A stretch of DNA of 64,000 nucleotides from Tessaracoccus aquimaris (GCF_001997345.1 NZ_CP019606.1:3348001-3412000), one strand, 5' to 3'. Shown: positions 29,215-38,325, counted from the stretch's first letter. Notes: a model not told the origin generated them from the sequence alone. Made by a program: numbers and translations.

Positions 29215-30500
29215 GGTCCCTGAGAGCGGTCCTTCCCTGACTTGTCCTTGTTCCTCGAGCTCGTCGCCCGTTCCCCGAGCTTGCCCCGCGTTCCCCGAGC
29301 TTGTCGAGGGGTCCGTGCACCGAGCGGTGCCGTTCCCTGAGTGTGTCCCCGTCCCCGAGCTTGTCGAGGGGTCCGTGCACCGAGCGGTGCCGTTCCCTCA
29401 GTGTGTCGCCGTCCCGGGCTTGTGTTCTCGTCCCCCGGGCTTGGTGAGGGGTCCGTGCAGTGCGGGTGGCCAAGGCGCGGTCGGGTCGGGGTTTCGGACG
29501 TCTCGACAGGCTCGACGAGCGGGTGTCGGCTCCACGGACTTGCTCCGTTCCCGAAGACCGGGGCTGGACCCCGACGGACTCGCCCTCGTTCCCCGAGCTT
29601 GGCGCTTGTTCCCCGAGCTTGTCGAGGGGTCCGTGCACCGAGCGGTGCCGTTTCCTCAGCGTGTCCTCATTCCCCGAGCTTGTCGAGGGGTCCGCGCACC
29701 GAGCGGTGCGGTTCCCTCAGCGTGTCGCCCCCGGGCTTGTCGAGGGGTCCGTGCAGAGCGGGTGGCCCAGGCGCGGTCGGGTCGGGGTTTCGGACGTCTC
29801 GACAGGCTCGACGAGCGGGTGTCGGCTCCACGGACTTGTTCCGTTCCCGAAGGACTCGCCCCCGTTCCCCGGGCTGTCCTTGTCTCCTGGGCTTGGTGAG
29901 TCGTCCGTGCAGAGCGGGTGGCCCAGGCGCGGTCGGGTCGGGGTTTCGGACGTCTCGACAGGCTCGACGAGCGGGCGTCGGCTCCGCGGACTTGTTCCGT
30001 TCCCGAAGGCCGGTCCCGTTCCCCGGGCTGTCCTTGTCTCCTGGGCTTGGTGAGTCGTCCGTGCAGAGCGGGTGGCCCAGGCGCGGTCGGGTCGGGGTTT
30101 CGGACGTCTCGACAGGCTCGACGAGCGGGCGTCGGCTCCGCGGACTTGTTCCGTTCCCGAAGGCCGGTCCCGTTCCCCGTGCTTGTCCTTGTTCCCCGAG
30201 CTTGTCGAGGGTCCGTGCACCGAGCGGTGCCGTTTCCTCAGCGTGTCGCCGTCCCCCGGCTTGTGTCCCCGTCCCGCGAGCTTGGTGAGGGGTCCGTGCA
30301 GAGCGCGTGGGCCAGGCGCGGTCGGGTCGGGGTTTCGGACGTCTCGACAGGCTCGACGAGTGGGCGTCGGCTCATCGGCCTCGGCAAGGACACGGCCACG
30401 ACCCGTTCCGTTCCCGAAGGCCGGTCCGTCCCGTGCATGTCCTCGTTCCCCGAGCTTGTCGAGGGGTCCGCGAGCCGTGCAGCAGCCCAATGTCGTCCAT
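29215..30500. repeat. Gene-free repeat cluster, about 1.3 kb
   Basis: Repeats of CCCCGAGCTTGTCGAGGGGT followed by CCGTGCACCGAGCGGTGCCG alternate with a second module containing GCGCGGTCGGGTCGGGGTTT, then CGGACGTCTCGACAGGCTCG and a conserved GTCGGCTCC...GGACTTG...CCGTTCCCGAAGG stretch. The second module occurs five times (about 29470, 29770, 29925, 30080, 30315). No gene is credible here even though all frames are open for long distances, because the repeats lack stop codons. Confidence 0.8.
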
Positions 30501-30639
30501 CGTCACGACCCCGTGACCCGACTGCCTCACCCGTCCGGGCGCTTCGCGGGCGCGCGGGACGGCTTCCGGGGCGTCCCGGCTGACGCGACCACGCGTTCCG
30601 CGTTAGCGTTAGGCATCACGTCCGACACAAGGAGTTTCC

Positions 30640-31413
30640 ATGGCCTATTCAGAGGGTTACGAGTACCACATTCACCTCAAGCAGGGCGACATCGGCCGCT
30701 ACGTCTTCCTGCCCGGGGACCCGGGCCGCTGCGAGGTCATCGCGCAGCACTTCGACAACCCTCACTTCGTCGCATCGCACCGCGAACACACCACGTGGGC
30801 GGGCGAGCTTGACGGCGTTCCCGTCGCCGTCACCTCGACGGGCATGGGCGGCCCGAGCACCGCCATCTGCGTGGAGGAACTGATCCACGTGGGCGCAGAC
30901 ACGTTCATGCGCGTCGGAACGTCCGGCGCGATGCAGCCCGAGACCCAGCCCGGCGACGTCGCCGTCATCAACGCCGCGATCCGCGATGAGGGCACCGGCC
31001 TGCACTACCTGCCGATGGAGTTCCCCGCCGTCGCCAACCTCGAACTGATCAACGGCCTCGTCGACGCCGCCAAGGACCTCGGCAAGACGTGGCACGTCGG
31101 CGTCTCGCAGTCGAAGGACTCCTTCTACGGGCAGCACGACCCCGACTCGATGCCCATCGGCCCCCGCCTCCACGAGCGCTGGGACGCCTGGGTCAAGGGC
31201 GGCTGCCTCGTCTCCGAGATGGAATGCGCGGCGCTGTTCCTGCTCGGCTCGGTGCGCCGCGTCCGCACGGGCGGAATCATGATGATCATGGGCCACCACG
31301 ACTTCACCCCGATGACCGACGAGGAGAAGGAGGCCTCCAAGGTCGACAACGTCATCCCGGTCGCCATCGAGGGCATGCGCAAGGTCATCGCCGCCGACAG
31401 GGCGCGCGCCTGA
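30640..31413 (+). CDS. udp: Uridine phosphorylase
   Basis: 257 residues, nucleoside phosphorylase family: YVFLPGDPGRCEVIAQHFDNP (phosphate-binding loop), TSTGMGGPSTAICVEELIHVGADTFMRVGTSGAM, then QSKDSFYGQHDPDSMP, typical of uridine phosphorylase, and VSEMECAALFLLG. It splits uridine with phosphate to uracil and ribose 1-phosphate for salvage. CAAGGAG lies 8 nt before the ATG. Monocistronic; converges with the ABC-F gene 3 bp after its stop. Confidence 0.93.
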   Translation: MAYSEGYEYHIHLKQGDIGRYVFLPGDPGRCEVIAQHFDNPHFVASHREHTTWAGELDGVPVAVTSTGMGGPSTAICVEELIHVGADTFMRVGTSGAMQPETQPGDVAVINAAIRDEGTGLHYLPMEFPAVANLELINGLVDAAKDLGKTWHVGVSQSKDSFYGQHDPDSMPIGPRLHERWDAWVKGGCLVSEMECAALFLLGSVRRVRTGGIMMIMGHHDFTPMTDEEKEASKVDNVIPVAIEGMRKVIAADRARA

Positions 31414-31416
31414 GCG

Positions 31417-33048
31417 TTACGCGATCTCGTCGCGCACAACCATCGCCTCGCCGTCGCGGCCGAGGGACCACTGCCTGGTGACCCTCAGCTCGGCGGCGAG
31501 GTGCTCGTCGTGCGTGACGATCAGCAGCGCGCCCCGGTAGTCGTCGAGCGCCTCGACGAGTTGCTCGACCGAGGCGAGATCCAGATTGTTGGTCGGCTCG
31601 TCGAGCACCAGGAACTGCGGCGCGGGGTCGGCGAACAGCGTCCTCGCGAGCCCCACCCGGAACCGCTCGCCGCCTGACATGGTCGTCGGAGCCTGGTCGG
31701 CCCTGTCCCCGCGGATCAGGAAGCGTGCGAGCAGTGCCCGCGCCTCGTGCGGGGACCTGGACGGCGCCGCGTCCCGGACGGCCTCGATGGCGCTGGGGAA
31801 TGCGTCGAGTTCGTCGAGTCGCTGGGCGAGTTGGCCCGTCGCGACCGCTGGGGCGAGGTCGAGCCTCGCGTCGCCAAGCACCCGCGCGCGCCACTGCTCA
31901 CCGTCGCCTTGGCCGAGGATCAGGGACAGCAGCGTCGACTTGCCCGTCCCGTTGTCGCCGGTGAGACGGATCCGTTCAGGTCCGACGACATCCAGGCGGG
32001 CACCGCCGATGCTGAGGCGCAGCACCTCCTTGCCGTTAGGGACCGTCGTCTCGGGAAGCGCGATGCGGATGGTGTCGGCCGTGCGCGCCGCCGCGTCCGC
32101 CTCGGACCTCGCCTCGCCCGCGTCGGCGATCGCCTGGTTGTGGAGTTGGGACTTCGAGCCGGCCTTCTTCTCGGAGCGGTTCTGGTAGAAGTCGGCGGCG
32201 ACCTTCACGACGTTGCCGAGCGCCCGCTCCTTACGGGCCGACCTGTCGCGCTGGGCCAGGCGTTGAAGCTCGGCCTGGGCCTGCTTCTTCGCCCGGTCGA
32301 GTTCCGCGTCGGCCTCCCGGAGGCGCCGCTCGGCGGCGGCCTGCCTGGTCGCCTGCTGCTCGCGATACTGCGAGAAGGTGCCGCCGAAGCTGACGACGCC
32401 GCGGGGGTCGAGGTCGACCAGGGCGTCGACGCGTTCCAGCAGGTCCCGATCGTGGCTGACCACGACGAGGGCGCCGTCCCAGCCGTCGAGCGCGTCGTAC
32501 AGCCAGCGGCGGGTGCGGGTGTCGAGGTTGTTGGTCGGCTCGTCCAGGAGCGTGACGTCGGCGTTGGCGAGCCGGGCGCCCGCCAGCGCGATGCGGGTCG
32601 CCTCCCCGCCGGAGAGGCTCGTGGCGTCGCGGTCGAGGAACGCGACGTCGGAGTCGAGGCCGAGCACGCCCAGTTCGGCGACCGCGTGGGCGTCGACGTC
32701 CCAGTCGTCTCCGACGGCGTCGAAGTGGCGTTGGTCGACCGACCCGGACTCGATCGCGAGCAGGGCGGCGCGGGTGTCTGCGATGCCGAGCAGGTCGGCG
32801 ACGGTGCCCGCAGTCGAGAGGCGCTGCGGCACCACGTGGACGGTGCCCGCCACCCGGACGGCGCCGCCGGTGGGAGAGAGGTCGCCGGAGATGAGCCGCA
32901 GCAGGGTCGTCTTGCCGGAGCCGTTGGGGCCGATCAGGCCGGTCATGCCGACGGGAAAGGTCGCGTCGACGCCGTCGAGGATCGGGGTGCCGTCTGCGAG
33001 GTGATAGGAGAGGCCGTCGACGACGACGGCAGGGGAGGAATGAGCCAT
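31417..33048 (-). CDS. ABC-F family ATPase
   Basis: 543 residues with two ABC domains and no membrane segment. First domain: GPNGSGKTTLLRLISGD, signature LSGGEATRIALAGA, DEPTNNLDTRTRRW. A charged coiled-coil linker (about 235-330, rich in Arg, Ala, Glu) follows, then the second domain with GDNGTGKSTLLSL, MSGGERFRVGLARTLF and DEPTNNLDLASVEQ. ABC-F proteins act on the ribosome as translation factors or antibiotic-protection proteins; which applies here cannot be told. The start ATG 33048 has AGGACC upstream; a longer in-frame extension starting at 33093 lacks homology. Confidence 0.92.
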   Translation of the reverse strand: MAHSSPAVVVDGLSYHLADGTPILDGVDATFPVGMTGLIGPNGSGKTTLLRLISGDLSPTGGAVRVAGTVHVVPQRLSTAGTVADLLGIADTRAALLAIESGSVDQRHFDAVGDDWDVDAHAVAELGVLGLDSDVAFLDRDATSLSGGEATRIALAGARLANADVTLLDEPTNNLDTRTRRWLYDALDGWDGALVVVSHDRDLLERVDALVDLDPRGVVSFGGTFSQYREQQATRQAAAERRLREADAELDRAKKQAQAELQRLAQRDRSARKERALGNVVKVAADFYQNRSEKKAGSKSQLHNQAIADAGEARSEADAAARTADTIRIALPETTVPNGKEVLRLSIGGARLDVVGPERIRLTGDNGTGKSTLLSLILGQGDGEQWRARVLGDARLDLAPAVATGQLAQRLDELDAFPSAIEAVRDAAPSRSPHEARALLARFLIRGDRADQAPTTMSGGERFRVGLARTLFADPAPQFLVLDEPTNNLDLASVEQLVEALDDYRGALLIVTHDEHLAAELRVTRQWSLGRDGEAMVVRDEIA

Positions 33049-33187
33049 GAGTGGTCCTGGGGGTCGCTGGGATGCGGTCGGGATGGACGGCACGCCAACG
33101 GGGCGTGCCAGGCTCAGTCAGTCATTCGGGCCTCCTGCTAGGGGTGCGTCCACTGTAGTCGATGCGACGCTGTGGTCGGCCAAGGCG

Positions 33188-33267
33188 TTGAGCATGTTTG
33201 GTTGCTCGTTTGCTCTGGAGCCGCGTTTTCACGGCGTGTCGCGCAACGAGTCACCAAACATGCTCAA
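33188..33267. repeat. 80-bp palindromic element, copy 2
   Basis: Ends are a perfect 15-bp inverted repeat (TTGAGCATGTTTGGT and its complement), with imperfect inward pairing (TGCTCGTTTG opposite GCGCAACGAG). The ends match copy 1 at 9258-9339 exactly, while the middle has diverged. It lies in the intergenic region between the ABC-F gene and the acyl-CoA ligase. Confidence 0.8.
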
Positions 33268-33448
33268 GCTCACACGCGACCCAGGCGTGAAACGGGAGAG
33301 TCCTTCCCGCTCCAGGGCACGGCCCCGGCTTCCCCGCGGGACCGTGCGACACGACGGCGCGGCCACGCCCTGGGGTTCATGCTCTGGCATCGGCGCCCAA
33401 TCTTGGCCCGGATAGGTACTGTTGGGCCACCTTCAGAAGGGGCGTCCA

Positions 33449-35230
33449 ATGTCGAACCACATCATCACCCGCCTGCGCTCTGTGATCGCCGAGAACCCGA
33501 TGCGGCCGGCCACCCGGATCCGACGTGGCGACGCCTGGGCGGTGCAGACCTACTCGCAGTTCGGTGCCAAGATCCAGCGCGTCGCGCAGGGCCTCCTCGA
33601 CCTTGGCGTCCAGCCCGGCGGGCGCGTCGGGATCTTCCTCGGCAACTCGCCGGAGTGGTCCGAGATCGACTTCGGGGCACTCAGCGTGCGCGCCGTCCCC
33701 GTCCCGCTCTACGCCACCTCGACGCCGGAGCAGATCGAGCACATCGCCCGCGACTCGGGGCTGACGGTGATGTTCGTCGGCAATCAGAGCGAGGCCGAGC
33801 GGGTGTTGGCCGCCGACCTGCCGGACCTTCAGCGCATCGTCATCGTGCACCCGTACCAGGGCATGGGCGACAAGGTCGTCTCCTACACCGACTTCATGGC
33901 CGACCCCGACCTGGCCGCACTCGACGCGAGGCTCGCGGAGGCCAGCGGCGACGACCTTGCGTCGATCATCTACACCTCGGGCACCACGGGTAACCCCAAG
34001 GGCGTGATGATCCAGCACAAGGCCCTCCTGGCGCAGGCCGACGCGCTCGACAAGTTCTTCACGATCACCACCGACGACCACTCGCTCTGTTTCCTGCCCC
34101 TGTCCCACGCCCTCGAGCGCGCCTGGACGACCGTCGTGCTGCTGCACGGCTGCATGAACACCTACGTCGAGAATGCCCGCACGGTCGCGGAGCAGATGAT
34201 CCTGGCGCAGCCGACCATGATGGTGTCGGTCCCGAAGCTGTACGAGACGGTCTACACGACGGCGCATGCGAAGGCTGCGGGGTCCTCAGCGAAGCGCAAG
34301 ATCTTCGCGTGGGCGCTGAAGGTCGGTCGCCACAACCAGTACGCCCACCGTTCCGGACGCACCCCGAGCGGCTGGCTGCGCGCCCAGCTGAAGGTCGCCG
34401 ACAAGCTCGTGCTGAAGGCGGTCCGTGACGCGATGGGCGGCCCGAAGACGGTGCTCGCCTGCGGTGGTGCCCCGCTGCGCGTCGAGATCGAGGAGTTCTT
34501 CGGCTCGATCGGCCTGCCGATCATGGAGGGCTACGGCCTCACGGAGGCGTCGCCCCTGGTGTCGTTCAACGCGCCGAACGACTTCAAGGAGGGCACTGTC
34601 GGCAAGGTGCTGATCGGCGGCGAACTCCGGATCGCCGAACTCGGCGAGATCCTCTACCGCGGCCCCAACGTGATGGCCGGGTACTGGAACAACCCGGAGG
34701 CGACCGCCGACACGATCGAGGACGGCTGGCTGCGCACCGGGGACGTCGGCTACATCGACACCGACGGCTTCCTGACCATCACCGATCGACTCAAGGACAT
34801 CATCGTCACGCTCGGCGGCAAGAACGTCGCCCCGCAGCCCATCGAGGGCCTGATCCTGGCCGACCCGCTGTTCGAGCACGCGGTGCTGCTCGGTGACAAC
34901 CGCCCGTTCGTGACGCTGCTCGTCAAGCCGTCACTCCCGCACGTCGAGGCCCTCGCGAAGGCAGGTCACTGGCAGGGCGGGTTGCAGGACTGGCTCGCCT
35001 CCAACGAACTGCTTGAGGAGTTGAAGCGGCGCGTCGAGGAGTTGACGGCGAAGCTGCCGACCCAGGAACGCCCGAAGGACACCAAGGTGATCGACGAGGA
35101 GTTCACCATGGACAACGGACTCCTGACGCCCACGCTGAAGGTGCGTCGTCGCGAGGTGGAGGCCCGGTTCAAGGCGATGGTCGACGACATGTACGCGCGT
35201 CTGAAGGAGCGCTACGCCGAGCATCACTGA
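33449..35230 (+). CDS. Long-chain fatty acid-CoA ligase (AMP-forming)
   Basis: 593 residues of the ANL adenylation family. IIYTSGTTGNPKGVMIQHKA (the P-loop-like motif) is near residue 170, followed by LPLSHALERAW, GGAPLRVEIEEFF, GYGLTEASPLVSFN, GWLRTGDVGYIDTDGFLTITDRLKDIIV and GGKNVAPQPIE. The arrangement is closest to FadD15-type ligases. It activates a fatty acid to acyl-CoA through an acyl-adenylate. GAAGGGG lies before ATG 33449. It is probably soluble or peripheral; no signal peptide. Monocistronic. Confidence 0.92.
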   Translation: MSNHIITRLRSVIAENPMRPATRIRRGDAWAVQTYSQFGAKIQRVAQGLLDLGVQPGGRVGIFLGNSPEWSEIDFGALSVRAVPVPLYATSTPEQIEHIARDSGLTVMFVGNQSEAERVLAADLPDLQRIVIVHPYQGMGDKVVSYTDFMADPDLAALDARLAEASGDDLASIIYTSGTTGNPKGVMIQHKALLAQADALDKFFTITTDDHSLCFLPLSHALERAWTTVVLLHGCMNTYVENARTVAEQMILAQPTMMVSVPKLYETVYTTAHAKAAGSSAKRKIFAWALKVGRHNQYAHRSGRTPSGWLRAQLKVADKLVLKAVRDAMGGPKTVLACGGAPLRVEIEEFFGSIGLPIMEGYGLTEASPLVSFNAPNDFKEGTVGKVLIGGELRIAELGEILYRGPNVMAGYWNNPEATADTIEDGWLRTGDVGYIDTDGFLTITDRLKDIIVTLGGKNVAPQPIEGLILADPLFEHAVLLGDNRPFVTLLVKPSLPHVEALAKAGHWQGGLQDWLASNELLEELKRRVEELTAKLPTQERPKDTKVIDEEFTMDNGLLTPTLKVRRREVEARFKAMVDDMYARLKERYAEHH

Positions 35231-35272
35231 CCCTCGCCGCCACCGTCAGGCGATTGGCTGGTGGGCGCAGGG

Positions 35273-35685
35273 TCAGCCGCGCACCCACAGCGGGGCCGCC
35301 CCGGCAGCCAGTCGCGCATAGTCGGGGGCGCCTCGGAGGGCCAGTTCCGCGCCGCCGGGCAGGTAGATCGCGAGGATCCGGAGCTGCTTCCAGCCCGTGT
35401 TGAACGTCGAGTGCTCCGTGCCCTTGGGGATGAAGATCGAGTCGCCCGGCCCGACGTCGAACTTCCCGGAGTCGCCGACGGTCTGTTGGCCTGTGCCCTC
35501 GAGGATGACGAGGACCTCGTCCGACTCCGGATGCGTGTGAATGTCGTGACCCATGGTCGGATTGATCACGACCTCACCTACCGTCGCGGGCGCTCCTGGG
35601 AAGTGCTCGTCGGAGACCCCCACTTGATCGACCCCCAGTCGAACACCTCGGTCGGGAGGTCGGCTTGCCTCGTGTGCGTTGTCAT
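35273..35685 (-). pseudogene. Cupin-domain protein with one apparent frameshift
   Basis: The N-terminus (MTTHTRQADLPTEVFDWGSIKWG) and the cupin core (INPTMGHDIHTHPESDEVLVILEG, FDVGPGDSIFIPKGTEHSTFN) are in different frames. They join if one base is added in the C run at 35617-35621 (coding strand G5). The corrected length is 414, divisible by three, giving a 137-residue single-domain cupin with the expected His, His, Glu and later His metal ligands. GGAGG sits 5 nt before the ATG at 35685. Function of such small cupins is not fixed. Most likely intact in the organism. Confidence 0.82.
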
Positions 35686-35792
35686 CATGGCCTCCTTGCC
35701 GCGACGTCGCCCCGCGCATCCGTGCGCCGAGGCTGGCCACCAATCTAGGCCGCGGCCCAGCCGCCCACCCGCTACGCGCAGAAATCGCCCCA

Positions 35793-35798
35793 TAGACT
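35793..35798 (+). promoter_or_regulatory. Leaderless -10 box (TAGACT) of the small membrane protein
   Basis: TAGACT ends 6 nt before the ATG at 35805. Confidence 0.6.
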
Positions 35799-35804
35799 CG
35801 GGCC

Positions 35805-36128
35805 ATGGCGAAGCGAATCTGGTGGGCGACCTGGCCAGGCGCCGTCGCGATGGGCTGCTTCGCGTTCCTGCTTGGCTCGGCGGGCACTCTCACCGGCGCC
35901 ATCGGCCTGCTGATCCCGCCGCCCGACGACGCCGGGATCGACTTCGAGGTGCAGGCACAGCCGGTGTGGCTGACCGTGCTCTGGGCCGCTCAGGTGCTCG
36001 CGGGGCTGGTGCTGCCGATCCTCACGACCTACTGGGCGCGCAGGAAGTGGGCGGGCTACGTCCTGCTCGGGCTCGGGCTCGCGGGCGTGCTCGGCATCGT
36101 CGGCCTGTTCCAGTCGGGCATCCTCTAG
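35805..36128 (+). CDS. Small membrane protein, unknown function
   Basis: 107 residues with three hydrophobic segments (WPGAVAMGCFAFLLGSAGTL, PVWLTVLWAAQVLAGLVLPIL and YVLLGLGLAGVLGIVGLFQ) and a basic YWARRKW loop between the last two. I do not recognise a family. The start is supported by a TAGACT box 6 nt upstream. The gene ends with a 4-bp overlap of stop codons with the convergent acetyltransferase gene. Confidence 0.7.
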   Translation: MAKRIWWATWPGAVAMGCFAFLLGSAGTLTGAIGLLIPPPDDAGIDFEVQAQPVWLTVLWAAQVLAGLVLPILTTYWARRKWAGYVLLGLGLAGVLGIVGLFQSGIL

Positions 36129-36607
36129 CCGCGGATCGGCTTGACCATCGTGTAGTTCACCAGGCTGACCCCGCGGATGACGGGGTGGTCCTCCGTTTCG
36201 ACGGTGAAGCCGAGCCGTTCCAGCAGCGGTCGCGCCAGCAGGCTCGCGTGCACCGTCATCGCCGACGCGCCCACCGTCCGGGCCCGCTGCTCGACCTCGG
36301 CCAGCAGTCGGGTCGCCACGCCACGGCGGGCGAAGCGCGGCGAGACGAACAGCATGTCGATCAGGCCGTCGATGTCGATGTCTGAGAAGCCTGCGACCTC
36401 GTCCGAGACCGTTGCGACCACGGTCGCCCGGCTTGAGCGGCGCTGATGCCAGTCCTCCAGGTTCCGGTCCGCGGGCGAGGCCCACGCCGCGACCTGCTCC
36501 GGGGTGTACTTGCTGGCTGCGGTGATCGTCACCGCGTCGATGAAGACGCTCAGTGTCGCTTGGGCGTCCTTGGATGTGTAGGTGTGCACCTCGACCTGGT
36601 CGTTCAT
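36125..36607 (-). CDS. GNAT-family N-acetyltransferase
   Basis: 160 residues with the GNAT fold. IDMLFVSPRFARRGVATRLLAEVEQRAR contains the acetyl-CoA pyrophosphate-binding V-x-P-x-x-x-R-R-G-V-A loop. ARPLLERLGFTVETEDHPVIRGVSLVNYTMVK is the typical last strand-helix segment, close to YafP-like proteins. The acceptor is unknown. GGGGAG directly precedes the ATG. Confidence 0.87.
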   Translation of the reverse strand: MNDQVEVHTYTSKDAQATLSVFIDAVTITAASKYTPEQVAAWASPADRNLEDWHQRRSSRATVVATVSDEVAGFSDIDIDGLIDMLFVSPRFARRGVATRLLAEVEQRARTVGASAMTVHASLLARPLLERLGFTVETEDHPVIRGVSLVNYTMVKPIRG

Positions 36608-36788
36608 CTCCCCATCTTGTCATCGCGCGCCCGGGCTTTGGCCTGCTTCTTCGGTTGGGGTCGACGGAGGTCCAGTCCCGCCCGGCTGGCGTCGACGCGT
36701 CGCCCCGACGCGCTCCCACCCGGGGTGTTTTAGCCGTGACGACCCGCCGAGACTTGGCTCTGGAGCTTTCGCGAGCCACGATTGCCCC

Positions 36789-37166
36789 ATGGGATTGATG
36801 GACTTCCTCGGAAAGCGCTCGGCGGGAGGGCTGAGCATCGAAGAGACGCTGATGGCGCTCAGTAAGGGCGCGGTGCTCATCGACGTGCGCACCCCCGTCG
36901 AGTACGAAGCGGGGCATGCACCCGGCGCAAGGCCGGTCGACCCCAAGCTGCTGAGGGAGAGTCCGGTCGACGCCATCCACGGCGACGATCCCCTCGCCGA
37001 ACGCGATGCCGCGGTCGTCGTCATGTGCGACAACGGGCTGCGTTCCTCGCTCGTCGCCGCTCAATTGCGCGAGTCCGGTCTGCTCGCCGAGTCGGTGGCG
37101 GGCGGGCTGCGTGCATGGGCCAAGGACGGCAACCCCGTGCTCCCCGGCCCTTACCGGCGCCGTTGA
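36789..37166 (+). CDS. Rhodanese-like domain protein
   Basis: 125 residues, one rhodanese domain: LIDVRTPVEYEAGHAPGARPVD, then the active-site loop VVVMCDNGLRSS (Cys80). This has the CxxGxRS form of a single-domain sulfurtransferase. It could carry persulfide sulfur in the cytoplasm. The stop overlaps the start of the SGNH hydrolase gene by one base (TGATG), so the pair is translationally coupled. Confidence 0.86.
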   Translation: MGLMDFLGKRSAGGLSIEETLMALSKGAVLIDVRTPVEYEAGHAPGARPVDPKLLRESPVDAIHGDDPLAERDAAVVVMCDNGLRSSLVAAQLRESGLLAESVAGGLRAWAKDGNPVLPGPYRRR

Positions 37167-37915
37167 TGAACAGGTTCGCGGCCGGCTTCGCCGTCGGCGC
37201 GGCGCTCGCCGGTGCGGTCGCCGCGGGATACAACTACCTGCAGGGCCATCGGCTGATCAACGGTCACGTCGAGTCCTACCGGGAGCACTGGGAGACGCGC
37301 AGCGAGTCACATCCCGACGGGGTGCTCCACTATGTCGCGCTTGGCGATTCGGCGGCGCAGGGTGTCGGTGCGACCCACGTCGGCGCGAGTTACGTCGCGC
37401 TGCTCGCCGACCGGCTCTCTGAGGCCACGGGGCGCGACGTCGCGATCACCAACCTGTCGATCTCCGGCGCCGTCAGCGGCGACGTCGTGACGCGCCAGCT
37501 TCCCGTGCTGCAGAACCTCGGATTCACGCCCGACCTCGTCACCCTCGACATCGGAGGAAACGACGTCGTCTTCGCCGCGGACAACACCGTCGAATCCTTC
37601 GCGGCAAGCTTCGAGGCGATCCTCTCCGCGCTTCCGCCCGGGAGCTTCGTCGGTGACGTGCCGTGGTTCATGGTGCCTGGCCTCTCGAAGCGGTCCAGGT
37701 CCATGACGGCGAGGGCATCGGAGTTGATCGCCAGTTACGGCCACCACCTCGTCCCGATCTACCAGGCGATGCGCGAGACGGGCTACCTGAAGTTCCACAC
37801 CAACACGGCGGCGGACTGGTTCCACCCCAACGACAAGGGCTACCGCGCGTGGGCCGACCTGTTCTGGGCCTCGATCGTGGAGAGCGGGAAGCTCGACGAA
37901 CTGCGCGGAAGGTGA
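37166..37915 (+). CDS. SGNH/GDSL-family hydrolase with N-terminal signal or anchor
   Basis: 249 residues. The first about 22 (MNRFAAGFAVGAALAGAVAAGY) form a hydrophobic signal or anchor, so the enzyme is probably outside the membrane. Block I is YVALGDSAAQGVGA, with the nucleophile Ser; block III is VTLDIGGNDVVF; block V is DWFHPNDKGYRAWADLF, with Asp and His. These make the full esterase/lipase catalytic set. Target could be a cell-wall or lipid acyl ester. Coupled to the upstream rhodanese gene. Confidence 0.86.
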   Translation: MNRFAAGFAVGAALAGAVAAGYNYLQGHRLINGHVESYREHWETRSESHPDGVLHYVALGDSAAQGVGATHVGASYVALLADRLSEATGRDVAITNLSISGAVSGDVVTRQLPVLQNLGFTPDLVTLDIGGNDVVFAADNTVESFAASFEAILSALPPGSFVGDVPWFMVPGLSKRSRSMTARASELIASYGHHLVPIYQAMRETGYLKFHTNTAADWFHPNDKGYRAWADLFWASIVESGKLDELRGR

Positions 37916-37943
37916 GCAATTTCCGCGCCGGTGAGGCGCACGG

Positions 37944-38030
37944 TAGAGTGGCGCGCTGACTGACCATCTGGTCGGTCACGCCCTCCTGCCGCGGGACAGA
38001 CCCGTGGCCGTTAGTCCGAAGGAGGTGGGG
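37944..38030 (+). promoter_or_regulatory. rpsF promoter and structured leader
   Basis: A TAGAGT -10 box (37944-37949) is followed by an untranslated region of about 80 nt. It contains a hairpin TGACC-ATCT-GGTCGGTCA and a second one, GCCGCGGG-ACAGA-CCCGTGGC (37988-38008). Then come GTTAGTCCG and the ribosome-binding site AAGGAGG. In other bacteria the S6-S18 complex binds such a leader and represses its own operon; whether this one has that site is inference. Confidence 0.45.
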
Positions 38031-38037
38031 CTGAAGT

Positions 38038-38325
38038 ATGCGTAAGTACGAAGTCATGGTTCTCATCGATTCCGACGTTGATGAGCGTCAGGCACCCGCA
38101 CTCGTTGACAAGCACCTTGAAGTCATCACCAAAGATGGCGGCACCATCGACAACATCGACATCTGGGGACGTCGTCGCCTTGCGTACGACATCAACAAGA
38201 AGTCTGAGGCGATCTACGCCGTCCTCCAGTTGACCGCTGAGCCGGCGACCGTTTCCGAGATGGACCGTCTGATGTCCATTGACGAGAGGGTTGTGCGCAC
38301 CAAGGTTCTCCGTCTCGAGGACTGA
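38038..38325 (+). CDS. rpsF: 30S ribosomal protein S6
   Basis: 95 residues, all S6 family: MRKYEVMVLIDSDVDERQAP, then GGTIDNIDIWGRRRLAYDINKKSEAIYAVLQL. S6 binds the central domain of 16S rRNA with S18, encoded two genes on. It is first of the conserved rpsF-ssb-rpsR-rplI operon. AAGGAGG lies about 10 nt before the ATG. Confidence 0.98.
   Translation: MRKYEVMVLIDSDVDERQAPALVDKHLEVITKDGGTIDNIDIWGRRRLAYDINKKSEAIYAVLQLTAEPATVSEMDRLMSIDERVVRTKVLRLED

Noticed and set aside
29315..30812. Repeat-rich long open frames on the plus strand at 29.3-30.8 kb
   Set aside because: They are periodic translations of two repeat modules, several frames are open at once, and no start with a ribosome-binding site is present.
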